Assembly: GCA_036345935.2 (NCBI GenBank)
Contig: JADWOT020000001.1
Location: forward strand, 8,622,482-8,686,481
Reading direction: 5' to 3'
DNA from: Taenia hydatigena
Lineage: Eukaryota; Platyhelminthes; Cestoda; Cyclophyllidea; Taeniidae
Length of the DNA: 64,000 bases
Shown: piece by piece, positions 1 through 11,809 of the stretch
How the letters are laid out: every line of letters starts with the position of its first letter
Numbering within the stretch: the stretch's first letter is position 1
The notes under the pieces: model-generated
Databases searched by the model: none
What the model saw: the letters and a program-made list of their open reading frames with translations, nothing else
Told to the model about the DNA's origin: nothing
Translations under genes and position numbers: made by a program

Positions 1-791
1 AAAAATAATACGTGAACGAAGAAAATAAAACGATGAAGGACAAATGATGGATGACTGCGTGAACAGGGACAAAAATTGTTATGAAGTAGCTAAGCATTTA
101 GCGCTGTGAGTAGATAAGTAGGAGAGCGATAAAGCTTACAGATGCAGGGGACAGAAGACGACAGTCATTACCAGGAAATTAGCCACCCTCGCCTTTAATT
201 CCGTGGCGATGGCCCGGGCCCCATTAAGGCTCTTCCCCATTTCTGTCAGCCTCACTTCCTTGACCGCCCCAGGTAGCCCCTTCGCCACCTAACCGTACGT
301 AACCTGCTGTGTTGCGTTCCACGACGACGCAAAGGAGAATGAGCTGTCCAGGAGATCGTCAGCCGTCTCTGGGTTCGTGATCGCCAAGACAGTGCTGCAG
401 CAACAGCCTCAACGTGGTAGAACGGTGTAGGTTCAACAATGCGTTGTCGATCACTGCCTTTGCCGCATCACGTTCCTTGTCGGTAAGAAAAGTAGGGTCA
501 TAGTGAAGTGGGGATGAAGGGTTAACGGAGCATGGAGGCATTATGTGAAGGAAGCAACTGAGCAGATGATAATACTTCACAATGAGACAACAAAGAGCAC
601 TCATAAACTTAAAACTGAGAACAATATCAAAAATACCAACCAAAAAAGTAGCAATTCTAATTTAAGCATCATGGAGCAATCGACATCTGCGTAGAAATCA
701 CATCACGCATACACTCTGCCGAACTTGGGACACACGGCGACCTAACATTCGCGCTCCACTTCCTCTAACCCCAGCGCCAAACGTTTTTAAT
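1..791 (-). repeat. Family K repeat, copy 1 (cut by window start)
   Basis: This block matches 62511-63303 in the same orientation, base for base over most of its length, at an initial offset of 62510. It may continue left of the window. The minus strand carries a relic frame at about 359-643 with a run of charged helix-like sequence (LTDKERDAAKAVIDNALL). A second coding-like piece around 180-300 (EVRLTEMGKSLNGAR in copy 2) is out of frame here, because copy 1 has one extra C in the run near 270 (cgccccagg against cgcccagg). I do not recognise the protein. Most differences between the copies inside the frame change amino acids, so neither copy looks maintained as a coding gene. It is best read as a dispersed element or segmental duplication carrying a decayed open frame. 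Confidence 0.85.
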
Positions 792-1759
792 TACTGTTAG
801 TTTCTTCACTCAATAAAAAGGTGCATGAGTTGCGTTATAACATCTTTAAAGTCTCTGAAAAGTTGAACTTCTACATTCATTCATTAAAGGCAACATGTAA
901 TCTGATCTGGAGCAAAGGAAAGGAAGTATCATGAACCGGTTTCGTGCGAACGAACCTTCACGTTTAACTGCTAGAACAAACACAAACTCACATTTTCGCA
1001 TTCGTCGATACGCTAGAGGCCAAAATGAGGCGCAGGGAACTACAGCCTCCAGTCGTTGTACTAGCTACCAACTTCTAACAGATTTGCCCACACGTGTAGC
1101 GTAAAAGACTAAGGTTCCATCATCTCAACTTCATGCCTTTCAAAAACACTTATTGTGCGACCTCAAACGTTACATTATAATCGCCTCGAATACTTCGAAA
1201 GCCTTTTACATGTGCACTAATGAAACGCGTAACGAATAGGAAAATCCGAAAAGAACCTACACCTACCAGCATTAGCGAAGTTGACCACACTTCAACAAAA
1301 CTCCTACGCCACATAAGAACATTGTCGATACTATTAATAAGTTAGATCAGATAAGAGAATTCGAGTACTTTACCACAGGCACTGCAGAAACAACGAACGC
1401 AGCAAACCCAAAGATCCCTAGCCAAACTTTCATGCCGATCTATACTACGGCACACACGCAAATTAAACAAATAACAATGTCTTTATGAATGACACTTACA
1501 TATCCGTTTCATTTAACACAACGTGCAAACCAAGCACAGCAAAAGCAACCGCGCCAAACCCTAGCTTTCATATGCACCGCTGGACAAATGCGAAGACGAT
1601 TTGCTAAACGAAAAGCAAAGTTTAAAATAAGTATTGCTAACAACCTCAAAACTTTAAACTGCCAACACGTAGAATAAAATTACACAGATTTAAAAACGCT
1701 AGCAGTACTCAGGCTTATTTTGGCATGCCCCACTTTCTTATTTATAGCCTCGCACACGA

Positions 1760-1860
1760 AACTTACAAATCCGCATTAAATGTACACTCCTTTGCCTTAG
1801 TCATTTGTGGATACTGATGTTTGCGAATTCTCTTTTACAGCAGGGTCTGAAAGGTAAGTG
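1760..1860. promoter_or_regulatory. Putative divergent (bidirectional) promoter with back-to-back splice donors
   Basis: Two consensus donors point away from each other here: GTAAGT on the minus strand (its GT at 1765-1766) and G|GTAAGTG on the plus strand (GT at 1854-1855). Left of this point, from about 1.0 to 1.75 kb, the plus strand is rich in A and C. Right of it, to roughly 6.5-7 kb, it is rich in G and T. Such a flip is the known signature of transcription-linked strand asymmetry around a divergent start. Both first exons would have to begin in the 88 bp between the donors, so the promoter would be very compact. There is no clear TATA box. Promoter function is an inference from composition and donors. 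Confidence 0.45.
1817..1853 (+). CDS. Putative first coding exon (12 codons, phase 1 donor)
   Basis: An ATG at 1817 opens a frame of 12 codons (MFANSLLQQGLK plus one base) that ends exactly at the donor AAAG|GTAAGTG. The position fits a first exon just downstream of the divergent promoter site. The next exon is not certain. An acceptor at 2466-2467 (ttgtcgaatacag) would join in a frame that stays open for about 50 codons to a TGA near 2620, but that segment has no recognisable motif. A caution: ctcttttacag at 1830-1840 also looks like an acceptor, so the same donor could close a tiny internal exon beginning at 1841. The product is not recognised. Confidence 0.3.
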
Positions 1861-4600
1861 AAGCAAATTAGTTGATTTCTCTGTCAGCATGTTTACTGGT
1901 GTCTACAAAATTAACTGTGTTAATAATTACACAATAAGGATAACGTTAAAGGGTTGCGAATAATTCTGGAAGGCAAGGTTGCCTCTTTCTGTGTATTATG
2001 ACGAATTTGTTCGAATGCGTTGTAGACTTCGGTGTTATTACGGCTCGGTGTGCCTGGCTTACCGTGTGAAGGAGCTAGTCGCGTGAGAGAAGCCAAGGTT
2101 GTTGTTCGCGTCGAATGGTTCGTTATTTTATGGGAATAGTTACTGATCAGTGGGGCCTGCTTTGTAGAAAAGTTGAAAGTCCACTAGATTTTCGTACTCA
2201 TTTTTAGTCCGATTTGGAGGTGCTTGTATTTACGCATACGTACTCATTTAGCTAATCATGTATACATCTATTTGTCAAGTTAACCACGACGATAACGAAG
2301 TTGCTGCTGTGTTTTTTTGTTTTAAATACAACGCAAAATCAGGTTAATTTGTTATGCCGCCCAGTGGTTCGAGCGATTAATTCAGGTTGTTCTGGCAATG
2401 TTCCAAACGGCTTGTTATTTTAATAATGGTACGTCTTGACAACTGAGGCTCCTTTTGTCGAATACAGGTGGAACTGTACCTAGTATACGACTTTTGCTCT
2501 TGTTAAGGACGTTGCAGACCCTTATTTTGACGGACGCTTACTTTGTTTTGGTAGAGCGTTCGTCATGGGTGTGGATGTATTTTGACCAACACCAAATACG
2601 AATCCCGCCTCTACCAGTACGTTGAACTTTGCTCGTGCGGGAATGCAATTTCAATTTACGAATTGTTATCGTTCTGTTTTATGCATTGATATTTTTAATG
2701 TGCGCGTTTTTTTTGTTATTTATACTGATGTCGGTAGATTGAGTTGCGCTTTTGGTTCGCTTCGCATTATAATTACTCAACTTCCACATCACTGGTTGAG
2801 ACCTTAGTGCTTAGTTGTGTTGGCCTTTTCCTAATGCAGCGTACATGCAGGACCTGAGTAGCCACTTGATTGTAGGTTTAGTTTCGACATGAGTAGGTGT
2901 CCGATTCTGACCCAGAAAAAAAAGGAACAGGCTCTAGGTGATCTGGAACTGTTTGTCTGGAAGGCCATAGTGAACTTTTATGCATTGAGATTAGCTAACC
3001 TGAATTTTTAAGTGCTGCTTAAATTGGATTCGTTTTAGTGGGACTTTGGCGGGGTAATTTGAAATGGGCTGTAGGCAATGGACTTGTTGAACTGAAACTT
3101 ACCCCATTGTCAGCCAAAGCATGCGCAGCGTCTTGGTAAAAATAAAGTGGATTTAAAGTGTGTATAGGGTTGTGGCACTTTCATTCCCCAGTCGTAGATT
3201 GTTTGAGGTTGCAAAGGGAATGGAACAATAGCTGACTTACTATTTTTGGCTCCCAAAAGTTTGTTGAAGATCGACAGGCTTTGACGAAGTAGGATGTGCC
3301 GGTGAAGGCAGTGCATACGCTGGAGGAGGTGAGTAGACATGGGAAGGAAGCAGATGGAATGTGCAACGCGAAGGAGGGTTAAGAGCCAATAGGTGGGATG
3401 CTTTGTTACCAGATGAAATATTGAATGAATTCAATAAAAGTGTCTGCTTGTCACATGCAGCATATCCCATGTTTAGTTTCACATTTGTGTAATTCTTTTG
3501 TTTTTATTTGTATAGGAGGGATAAGCGAGGAGCATAATGTCGAGGCGTCGTGCGAAGTTGAGTTAATATGTGCTCGTGGTGTATGTGGTAGTGGTAGGTG
3601 GGTGTGTTAGTAGATTTCTGACTGTTCGGTTGGAAGTGCGTTCCTGAGATGGTTACTTAAATGGAATTTGACTTTATTGCAGACTAATGGCAGCGCACTT
3701 GTGAATTAAGGCCATTGATATTAGAGACTGTGACTACTTTCCGATGTCATTAGTTGACGGAGGTCACTGGTAGATTGCAACTTCCACGGTTTCGAGTGGG
3801 CATGAGAAGTCACCTCCACTGCCCAGATGCTTCGGCGGTTGCATGTGGGTGGCATTGTGGCATCCAAGAGCTATGAGGAGGGGGAAGAGGAGGTGTTGGA
3901 TTTATCAGTGTGCACTGTGATATGAGTGCATGGAAGTGAAGTAGTTGGTGTTTGTTATTTACCGTATGGGAGTTGATGACGAGGATGATGTGGTTGGTGA
4001 AAGGCGGCTAGACGCTAGGTTTTGGCGCATGCATGTGATATAGGTGGTGACTAAATGCGCTGCTGGATCCTTTACGAGCAGTCATTTTTGGAGTAGGCTT
4101 GAGACTCTTAATTGACAATAGTTGGAATAAGTTGCAGACAGCGACTGTTGGAGTCGGGATTGCCTCGGTTGCCGCATCGCTGTTGTTAATGTGATTGCGT
4201 TTTTGATGCAATTGGAGATCGGTACGTGGGGTGGCGATTTACACCGAAGTAAATTGCAAGCGTGTTTATCCCTACTCATTGATCATGGAGAATGAGATGG
4301 ACCTTATATGGCTTTCGAGTGCAGATGGTCTACCACCTCAATGGGATGTGTAGACGCGATGTCACTTAAAAGTACATTGACTTGATCGACAATGTCGCGT
4401 GGTGTATTACTCGACCTTTCATGTGTTGCAATTGTTTTTTTATTGCGTTGCTGTTGGCTTTTATGGTGTGCCCATTGACTTGACGAGATTGTGGGGATGG
4501 TGGATGACGATTGTGAGCAGCCTCACTGACTAATAATCGCTCTTCTGCTGCTACCGCTTTCAACGCTGGTTACGCGTTACATTTTAATGACACCACAGAC
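1861..4600 (+). other. G+T-rich gene-free stretch, probable intron
   Basis: The plus strand is strikingly rich in G and T, as expected of the early part of a long intron of a transcript starting near 1.8 kb. There is a good acceptor at 3681-3682 (gactttattgcag), followed by only short open frames. The short frames on both strands look like chance. I see no repeat copy or RNA gene here. Confidence 0.4.
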
Positions 4601-4618
4601 TCATAAGGCTGCCAACAG

Positions 4619-4906
4619 CATCCATCTTCGCCGTTGGTGGTAATGGCAACAGAGAACGTGGATGTTGAGGTCGACGCACGGGAAGCCACTGGGGATGCAC
4701 TAAGTGCCTCTAAACGCGTCGTCGTCGAGATCTGCGATGCGGCAACCATTCGGTTAATCAATTCTGCCATAAGTTTCCTTGTTCAGTGTGGCCTATTCAT
4801 TCATGCAGAAGATAAGAGACGCGGCTTTGTGCTTGGAGGCCTTATGAGCAACCGAGTGAGGTTTGGCTGCTGCGTGAGAGCGGAGCAAAGGCGCACCTGC
4901 AACTTG
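4619..4906 (+). CDS. Exon-like open block ending at a GTAAGC donor
   Basis: The frame is open from 4607 and runs through about 96 codons to AACTTG|GTAAGC at 4906/4907, in phase 0. A possible acceptor is gctgccaacag just before 4619, though its pyrimidine tract is poor. The product has no family I recognise; it includes a run of ENVDVEVDAREATG and a hydrophobic SAISFLVQCGLF. The following 76 nt (4907-4982) make a plausible short intron ending in cgttcattctttaag. The opposite strand is also open here (4570-4770), which weakens the case. The block lies in the G+T-rich, probably plus-transcribed zone. Confidence 0.25.
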
Positions 4907-4982
4907 GTAAGCATGTTAGATAAGTTGAATCTGATGTTGTTTTCTTCTTACAATGGTTAGTTTTGCTCGTTCATTCTTTAAG

Positions 4983-5055
4983 TCAAAGATGTTAAAGAGC
5001 TGTTGCCTTTATCGACATGAAGTAGGTGTGGAGCATGGCTATGGTGCTTTATTAT
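4983..5055 (+). CDS. Exon-like block between short introns
   Basis: It follows the acceptor cgttcattctttaag (AG at 4981-4982) and joins in phase 0 with the preceding block. It is closed by the donor ATTAT|GTAAGCG at 5055/5056. The encoded piece (KSCCLYRHEVGVEHGYGALL) has no certain family. Read past that donor, the same frame continues as CKRGSLYD before reaching a TAG, which vaguely recalls a kinase hinge region. That resemblance is weak, and I put it forward only because of the kinase-like block that follows. Confidence 0.2.
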
Positions 5056-5271
5056 GTAAGCGTGGTTCTTTGTACGATCCACCGTCACATTCGCTGATTG
5101 CTTGCCTACTGCTCAAGGCTTAGTTTGCAAGTTACCGACGTATATCCAGAGAGGCATTTCTAGTGACGCCACATGTGGGTGTTGCAGTGAGTGGGATGAC
5201 CTATTGACTGAATGTGATTTATTTGTAAACCGAAAGCGTTCAACAACTTCATGTGTCACTTATTTTCGCAG

Positions 5272-5325
5272 ATTTTAACCTACACAGCTTATGTTACGTT
5301 AAAATTGGGCGATTTTGGGATTTTT
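5272..5325 (+). CDS. Kinase-like exon with DFG motif
   Basis: A 54-nt block lies between a strong acceptor (cacttattttcgcag, ending 5271) and the donor TTTTT|GTGAGTG (GT at 5326). In phase 0 it reads ILTYTAYVTLKLGDFGIF. This matches subdomain VII of protein kinases: a hydrophobic strand, then K-L-G-D-F-G with the metal-binding Asp. In kinases this strand follows the catalytic loop HRDxKxxN and precedes the activation segment. I could not find an HRD exon upstream or an APE exon downstream. Joining from the 5055 donor would give phase 1, which reads a different, non-kinase peptide. It is therefore either one exon of an unseen kinase gene, a relic, or chance. Confidence 0.35.
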
Positions 5326-5329
5326 GTGA

Positions 5330-8300
5330 GTGCATATGAGTGTGTTGCTTGACGGCCATCTGCCAGTTGATGGTATTGAGTGCATTCCCGCTGCCTGAGA
5401 TAAGTAGATGAGATTGTCTCGGCATGCTTGCGATGTGACAGTAGATTGTAGACCAATAACCATACCAAGGCTTAATTATTCTGTCATTATAGTTGTCGTG
5501 ATGCCGCACTGTTGACAGGAGTTTGACTTTTCGTTTTAGACCAATATTCCCCTATTGGTCATATGCACGCGTGATGACTTGCAAATTTATCCCATAGGGA
5601 ATTTGCACGGAGGACGGTGCCGGACAGGGCGAAGTGGGCTATGCGATGCGCCAGTGGTTTGCTGAATGACGGAGTTTGGTGATGGGCCCACTTAGTTGCA
5701 TCGTTGTTGTACCTTTGCAGAGGGGTATGCTGAATATGCGTCTCTTTGTTCTGCCCGAGTATGATGTCGTCTCCCTTAGCCCTGGAGGAAGGGAAAAGCT
5801 GAGGAAACTGCGGTATGTATGTATGAAGTGGCGATAGAGATGTTCTTTTGCAGATCGAAGTTCTGCTAGTCACAGCTCATTTGCATAGCTATGTGGCAGG
5901 TGCGGCATATTTTGATTCTGGGGGTGTAGAATTGTTTTCATTTTGTTGGGTTGCAGCTTATTGCTGGTAGCACAGGTAATGAGTGCATTCTGGAGGTGCC
6001 ATGAGACTTTAAAAGGGTGGCGTGATGCTACTTAGCCTTGAAAATGGCTTTATAATGGGCAGAATGTGTAACTCGTGGGTGTTTGATTAGGTGGGCGTGA
6101 GGAGGAAGTGGAAGGGGGAGGCTGCACACTGTTTGATTAATCTCGTAGCAACATTGCCTCTGCAGGGCTGTTCTGAATGTTGTTGTGTCGTCATGTCAGC
6201 ACGCGGCACCATTAAGCAGATGTGGTAGCTGTTATCACCATTGGGCAACTGTTTGGACTTGAGCAAAGTGCTGAAAGAAATGGCCAGGCGAGGTGGAGAT
6301 TATGGCAGGAGATCTGTTTGTCAAAAGTCTTTCGATAGCATCTATTTGTATATCTGCAGTCCTTTGCTCAAAGTTACTGCTGTGTTAACCTTTTAGCTGC
6401 CCCATTGGCATGGCATTGAAGCTTTCCTCCAGTCGTCAGCGTTGGTCTTTGAACGAAGTAAGGTTAATAGGTGCACATTGTGCTACGTGTATACGATGGA
6501 AACATCAGACGAGAAGTAACCTGGAACGCTTTTCCATAGGGTCAGATTTTTCAGGACGAAGGTTAGCTCAAGACACCACCTGCAAGAGTAACAAATGTTT
6601 TTAGGAGTCCAAAATTTGTAACTTAGGGGCTAACAAGAAACGCGGTCCAAAACCTATCTTCTGCATCTGTATGTGGTTGAGTTTTGGGCAAATTATTCCT
6701 GAAGTAAATACGTGGTGCTGCATTGTGGGATGATCAGGAGTCATGTAGACGTAGGTTACGAGGACTTTTGGCAACCCAATTCGTTCTAGCTATGTAAAAA
6801 TGACTTGATGTTGCTTTGTATTGCCGCACAATGTGAAGACGGCGACGACCTTGACAACATCATAATACCACGCTGGTGGGTCGCGATGGCAAAGAAAATG
6901 TGGTTTGTAAGAATCAAGCTTCTGAAAATATGGATGGTAAAATAAGTTTTAAAACGGGAGCGCTAGAACACAGCAATAAAATTCCTGTTATAGAATAAAA
7001 CTGAATCAGTGTAATTGTGTTCACGAGGCAGCATTGTGGCTTTCCGCATTCTTGCACTACAAGGAGATGGAGCAAAGCAGACTAGTTTAGCCATTTTTGC
7101 AGAATGCAGTGGCGTGGAATAAAGTAAAAGTAAGAAGTCTACAAATTTTGGACACGAAAAGCATCAAACCCTATTAGAGTAATGGTTATGAAAACATGAA
7201 TAATTTGCTGGAAGATGGCACGATCTAGCCGCCATAAAAACACCGTCGCTCCCATCACTTTCACCAAACACTTTGTTCTCACCCACATTCCTGACTACTT
7301 CTTCAATCTCATCAAGGCCTAGATCACATTGGAGGGATCCGTCTTTAGCGTCGGCGCAGCCTAGCCAATTGTCAAAGCGACAGTAAAGGTGGGGTGTGAG
7401 GTGAATGCGAGGCGAAGAAACAGATGGTTTCGAGTCGGTAATGATCTCATGCTTTGCAACTGCAGAGCTAATACTGATTGTGTGAGGAATGCTTTGGGTA
7501 GCTCCTATGGCGGCCTTTATAGGTGTCTCCGTAGATTCTGCTAGCGCTCGAACAGACTCCGTTTATCCTGCTATTGCTTAGATAACCATGCAATTGAACC
7601 ATGATGCAATGCCGTGTGAATTAAGGGAATATACTTGTAAAACACCTTGATAATTTGGTTTGCCATTCCAAACTGACATTGCATGTCAAATTGCATTGCA
7701 AAGTCTAATGAAGTATTAAAAGTGGTTTTCGATGTCCTGCCTTCCAAGCTTGATGTGGGCAAGTCGTAGCCCCGCACTAGCTCGACCCTCTTGACTTCAG
7801 TAGTAGCGTGTGCCAACAAAATTTGAAAATATCACCCGATAAATAAATGATGCTTAGACCCTTAAAGCGAGTGCACTATTTTTGTGAACTTGATACAGTT
7901 CGACTTCGCACTGTCCTCCTCACTTTTTGTAAAGTGAAATGGATGAGATTTTCTAAATGAATTCATGCTTGGGATAATAATGTTAAGCCTGAAGTTGATA
8001 AAACGCAAAAACAATTGTTGCCAGTTTTTTTAAGTCACTTGTTTCGTTGATGGCTTCAGCAGAATCTAGGAAGTGTAATGTTAACCAACGCTCGACAGGT
8101 CTGTATATGCAAATCGCAAAACGCCAGCTTTTGTCACTGCTATCAGGCAACCATGTTTTAGTGCTGGAGAAGCAGACCAGTTCCAAACTTTTGCCCTGCG
8201 ATCAGTTTTAACGACACACACTACATTTGTATCTTTATCCATACGTGGCTGGGCAGGGAAGCGTCATGCCTGAGAGGAAACAACAAAGAGATGAATTTAT

Positions 8301-11190
8301 CTTGCATCTGATGAAGTGCAATCTAGAAAGCTCTAGCTGACGACGCTAACTTTGTTATCTGATGTTGCTGCGCTCCTTGCAACTAACGATTACCATGTCG
8401 TGAATGATCAGGTGCATGGAAAGTCCACAAGACTGAAATACAAACTCTCCCCCCCAGCCATTGTCTGTCACTTACTTACAAGTCTTTGGAGTGGATATAA
8501 TGTTGCCTCCCTACTCGTCACATTTTGACTTGGTCAGACGGAATGTTCAATTAGTCATCCTATAATGTTTGTGATGCAAAGCCACTAGAGGGCACTGGAA
8601 AACTTCATTAAACTATAAATGGGACGAAGAAGCTGCCGTACAGCAGGATTAGAATTCCTTCATTTCCAAGCTGTTTGCGGCTACATTTAGCAGTGTGGAG
8701 GAAGTGCATATGCTATGGATGGATGAACTGCCGACTTTTCATAACAGATAGGCTGAGAATGCCGTCTACCTTCGGCATCTATCCTGGTTCTCTGTTCTGC
8801 AAAAGGGGTATGAACAACGGAGGTGGCAGTAGTCGAAGTTTTATAGCCATAACTGCAAAAAGGCGTTGAGAACGTAAGCAATCTCGGATTTCGTGCCCTC
8901 TTTTACGAATCCGCTTTTAGACTAGCATTTTAACCTCTGCCTATAAACACGCGAGATAGTCAGCAGAAGTCCTGTCTCCGAAGTCAGCTCTGAAGCCAAG
9001 CCGGACGAAAGTCAAGATCCAGTAGAATTGTCAGGAGGGATCAGTGACTTTGAGGTCAAGTACCTCCTCAGTTGCACTGAAATTCAGAGACTGGCATGGC
9101 TGTCCTGTGGATGTTTTTCTTTGGCACTCACTACTTTGTGATGACTGACTCCTACTCAAACAACTGGAGAAGTGGGGTGTTGGTAAATGCATACAATCAA
9201 ATAAATTCAAGTGTTTTGCCAATGTGAAAAAACCTGAAAAGAATCAAGACAAATTGCTGAACGTTGTCAGCGATCACGATTTAGTTGCTCATGGCGAATT
9301 GAGGAAGGCGAAGCCAAACAGGCAAAGGAACTGGGTGTGTGGCTGAATTTTTTCCAAGTTCTCCCTGTGCGGTGGCCTAAATGGAGTAGTTTGGCGCATT
9401 GGGACCAAACCACAACAAGTACAGGACATGAATGAGGTCTAACGGCACATCACGTGAGTGCGATGTGGGCAATGATTGCACTGCAGGGCTTGCCCATTTT
9501 GCTGATGTGCGGTGGGACAGAGGCCCACTATTCACTTATTTGCCGCTGCAGAAATGCCGTACAACAAAATAAGCTTGACGAATCGACTCAAACGAAAGGG
9601 TAGGCGTAGACAATTCAGGTCTTAGGTCCTGTCAATCAACTATCAGAAGTCGAGACACCAACATGTCGATTAAGTAGAGCTGGGGTGTGAAGGTTGGGGA
9701 AAAGGAAGTAGGGGCCTTTTCAATGACTGTGTACAATTTGCTAAGTGTGGATCGCCAAATATGCTCGTCGTCATAATGTGTTTAATGAAAGAAGGGGTTG
9801 ACGCATGGGCTGGTCACTTGGTCTTTTGCCTTGGAAGCGTCTTTGTTGGTGCCGCACTCTCTATCGAAACCCTAAGCACTTTTATTGCACCAATTGACCT
9901 TCAGAAATCAAACCAGATCGGCATCATCTCACCCAAAATTGACCGGTATTGATAGTGTGTTGACCAGTTTCTTCTTCACCGACGTCAAAGAATGGGCATA
10001 GGTACAGGTGCGTCAGCGCTAAAAACGCCATCAAAATAGCAGTCTTTGGCAGGTTGTGCCAGCGCATTTGAGTAGCCTTTGCAGAGGCAGATAGATATAC
10101 CTTGTCAATGACGACCTGATTACGTTGTACTGCTGTAGACTTTGGCGTTGTAAAGCCCTGCATCTTAGTAAAGTTGAATGTAGTGTGAGAAAACCTGGAC
10201 AGAAATCGCAAGTGCAGATCTTCGACCTAATCGGCACAATTAACACACCCAGTATAGTGTGCAGAAGGAAAAGAAAACCAATGCTCTTTAGGAGGTGCTT
10301 GCGAATGCATGCAAATTACTGTTGTCAGGCACACCATTGTGGGCCCAAATGCAGCCAAGCCATTGTTGCCTTTGCAACGAGTCGACGATCATCACCTTAT
10401 GTTGAGGCCAAAATAGAATCCATTATAGTGATTTGAACTCGTCATGGGATAATAGGTGATGTCTCGGTAAGTGCGTAGCACCTTACTCCTGCTCCACCTT
10501 AATGAAAATATCCACCCAAGTTTTAAAGCCCTCCAAAACATATCATTAAGGCTAACTGTAAGTTGAGGATGAATCCTATCATCTCCGATTGGAATGGAGA
10601 TGATGGAGTAGCTATGACCTGCTTTTACATGCTGTAATCATATTAAACACTTTGTAGTCCATTTGGACCCAGTGTAGGGCCTATTTTCCCACTTCCGAAA
10701 CCGTCATCTTGTATTACATTGACATGTTGTGTGGCGACAAAACCGCCATTCTGCAATTAATTGAATCCGGAGCCCAATTGATGTCTTCCCGTTTGACGGT
10801 GTGCTATCCGAATCTTAACAGTAATTCCAGCTCTCCCACGTCGATCAATACGCTGATGCTGTCATGCGATGACTACTTTGCACCCTTTCAGTAGTGTTAT
10901 TTGAGAGAAGTCTAAATCCTACCACAAGTGTCGACAGCACAGGGCATCAAGTGCTGGAAGAAGGAGATGCACGGCAGAGAAGCGTCATGATGGTAAACAT
11001 CATCCTGACATTCAACTGCACCACCAAGCTCAACAGTGAGTAGATGTCATGGGCACAAAGGCAGCATACCACTGTTACGTCCGCTAGTGCACGTGAAACT
11101 CAAATCCCGTTCTATCATTTCCCCAGCCCACAAAGCAAGGGAGGAAGTATTCAATTAGACAGTCAGTCGATGCACTAAGTTGATTTTGTC
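5330..11190. other. Gene-free stretch, nothing recognised
   Basis: The G+T excess on the plus strand continues to about 6.5-7 kb and then fades. No open frame beyond about 105 codons appears and none resembles a known protein. A donor-like G|GTAAGTG occurs near 10467, but a TGA sits close upstream in the only usable frame. No repeat copy shared with other parts of the window was noticed. Confidence 0.5.
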
Positions 11191-11490
11191 ACTTGAGCTT
11201 TGACTATTATGCTAAGCGTTCTCTGCGTGGTGATGATGAGCGACACTGCGGAAGTTTTATTAGCACTAGAGACACCACGCGTATTTGCCCTTAATACCTC
11301 CTCTTTGTATGTAGACAGTGAAATTGGACCCATCCTCGAAGCATTCAGGCTAGGTATGAAATCTGACCGTAGGGGGCAATTGCATTTGGCGAGCCTCACC
11401 TCGTGACTTCATGGACACGGATAAAGGAAAGGCGGGTCCCGTTCTAATCAGTGCCTCTTGTCAACTTTCCTTGCAGAAGATTACTCTTGA

Positions 11491-11751
11491 ATGGACCAGT
11501 GCCAGTCACTTATGCTTTCGCTTTCGAATGATGATACCGATGTCTTTGCTACTGACGCCCAATTGAGATGCTCTACATCCACCATCAAACCCATCATCAC
11601 CCACTCAAGGTAAGTGTCCACAATAACCCAAAGTCCTACATTCCTCTTCTGCCTGCTATTGCAGGTGAGGGGAGGATTTGTTACCCCTCTGCTCTTCTCG
11701 TCGTGTGATTCAAGGATCATTCCAATGACACTGAAATCAATCGCTGTCTAA
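11491..11751 (+). CDS. Small two-exon gene model (about 66 aa)
   Basis: The signals here sit in a coherent order. An acceptor tcaactttccttgcag ends at 11476. An ATG at 11491 opens 39 codons plus 2 nt, closed by CTCAAG|GTAAGTG at 11609/11610. A pyrimidine tract ctcttctgcctgctattgcag ends at 11664. If the AG at 11668-11669 is used, the frame continues 11670-11751 and stops at TAA. If the stronger AG at 11664 is used, the frame hits TGA at once. An AATAAA lies at 11801. The peptide begins MDQCQSLMLSLSNDDTDVFA and matches no family I know. An alternative model uses an upstream exon (11209-11353, donor CTAG|GTATGA) joined at 11477, giving a 52-codon product ending in the TGA right before this ATG. 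Confidence 0.3.
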
Positions 11752-11800
11752 AATGAGAAGGAGAGAAGGAAGACTAAGAAAGGGCAATGAACTGGAGTGG

Positions 11801-11806
11801 AATAAA
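11801..11806 (+). terminator. Poly(A) signal AATAAA after small gene model
   Basis: AATAAA lies 50 nt after the TAA at 11749-11751. It supports the small gene model but is a common hexamer in AT-rich DNA. Confidence 0.3.
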
Positions 11807-11809
11807 ACA

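Noticed and set aside
2360..2385. 'tggttcgagcgatta' resembling a B box
   Set aside because: No cloverleaf or A box within the required distance.
4570..4770. Minus-strand frame with Ser/Thr-rich peptide opposite the 4619-4906 block
   Set aside because: Only one strand can plausibly be coding; the plus strand ends in a donor and fits the strand skew, while this frame has no splice support.
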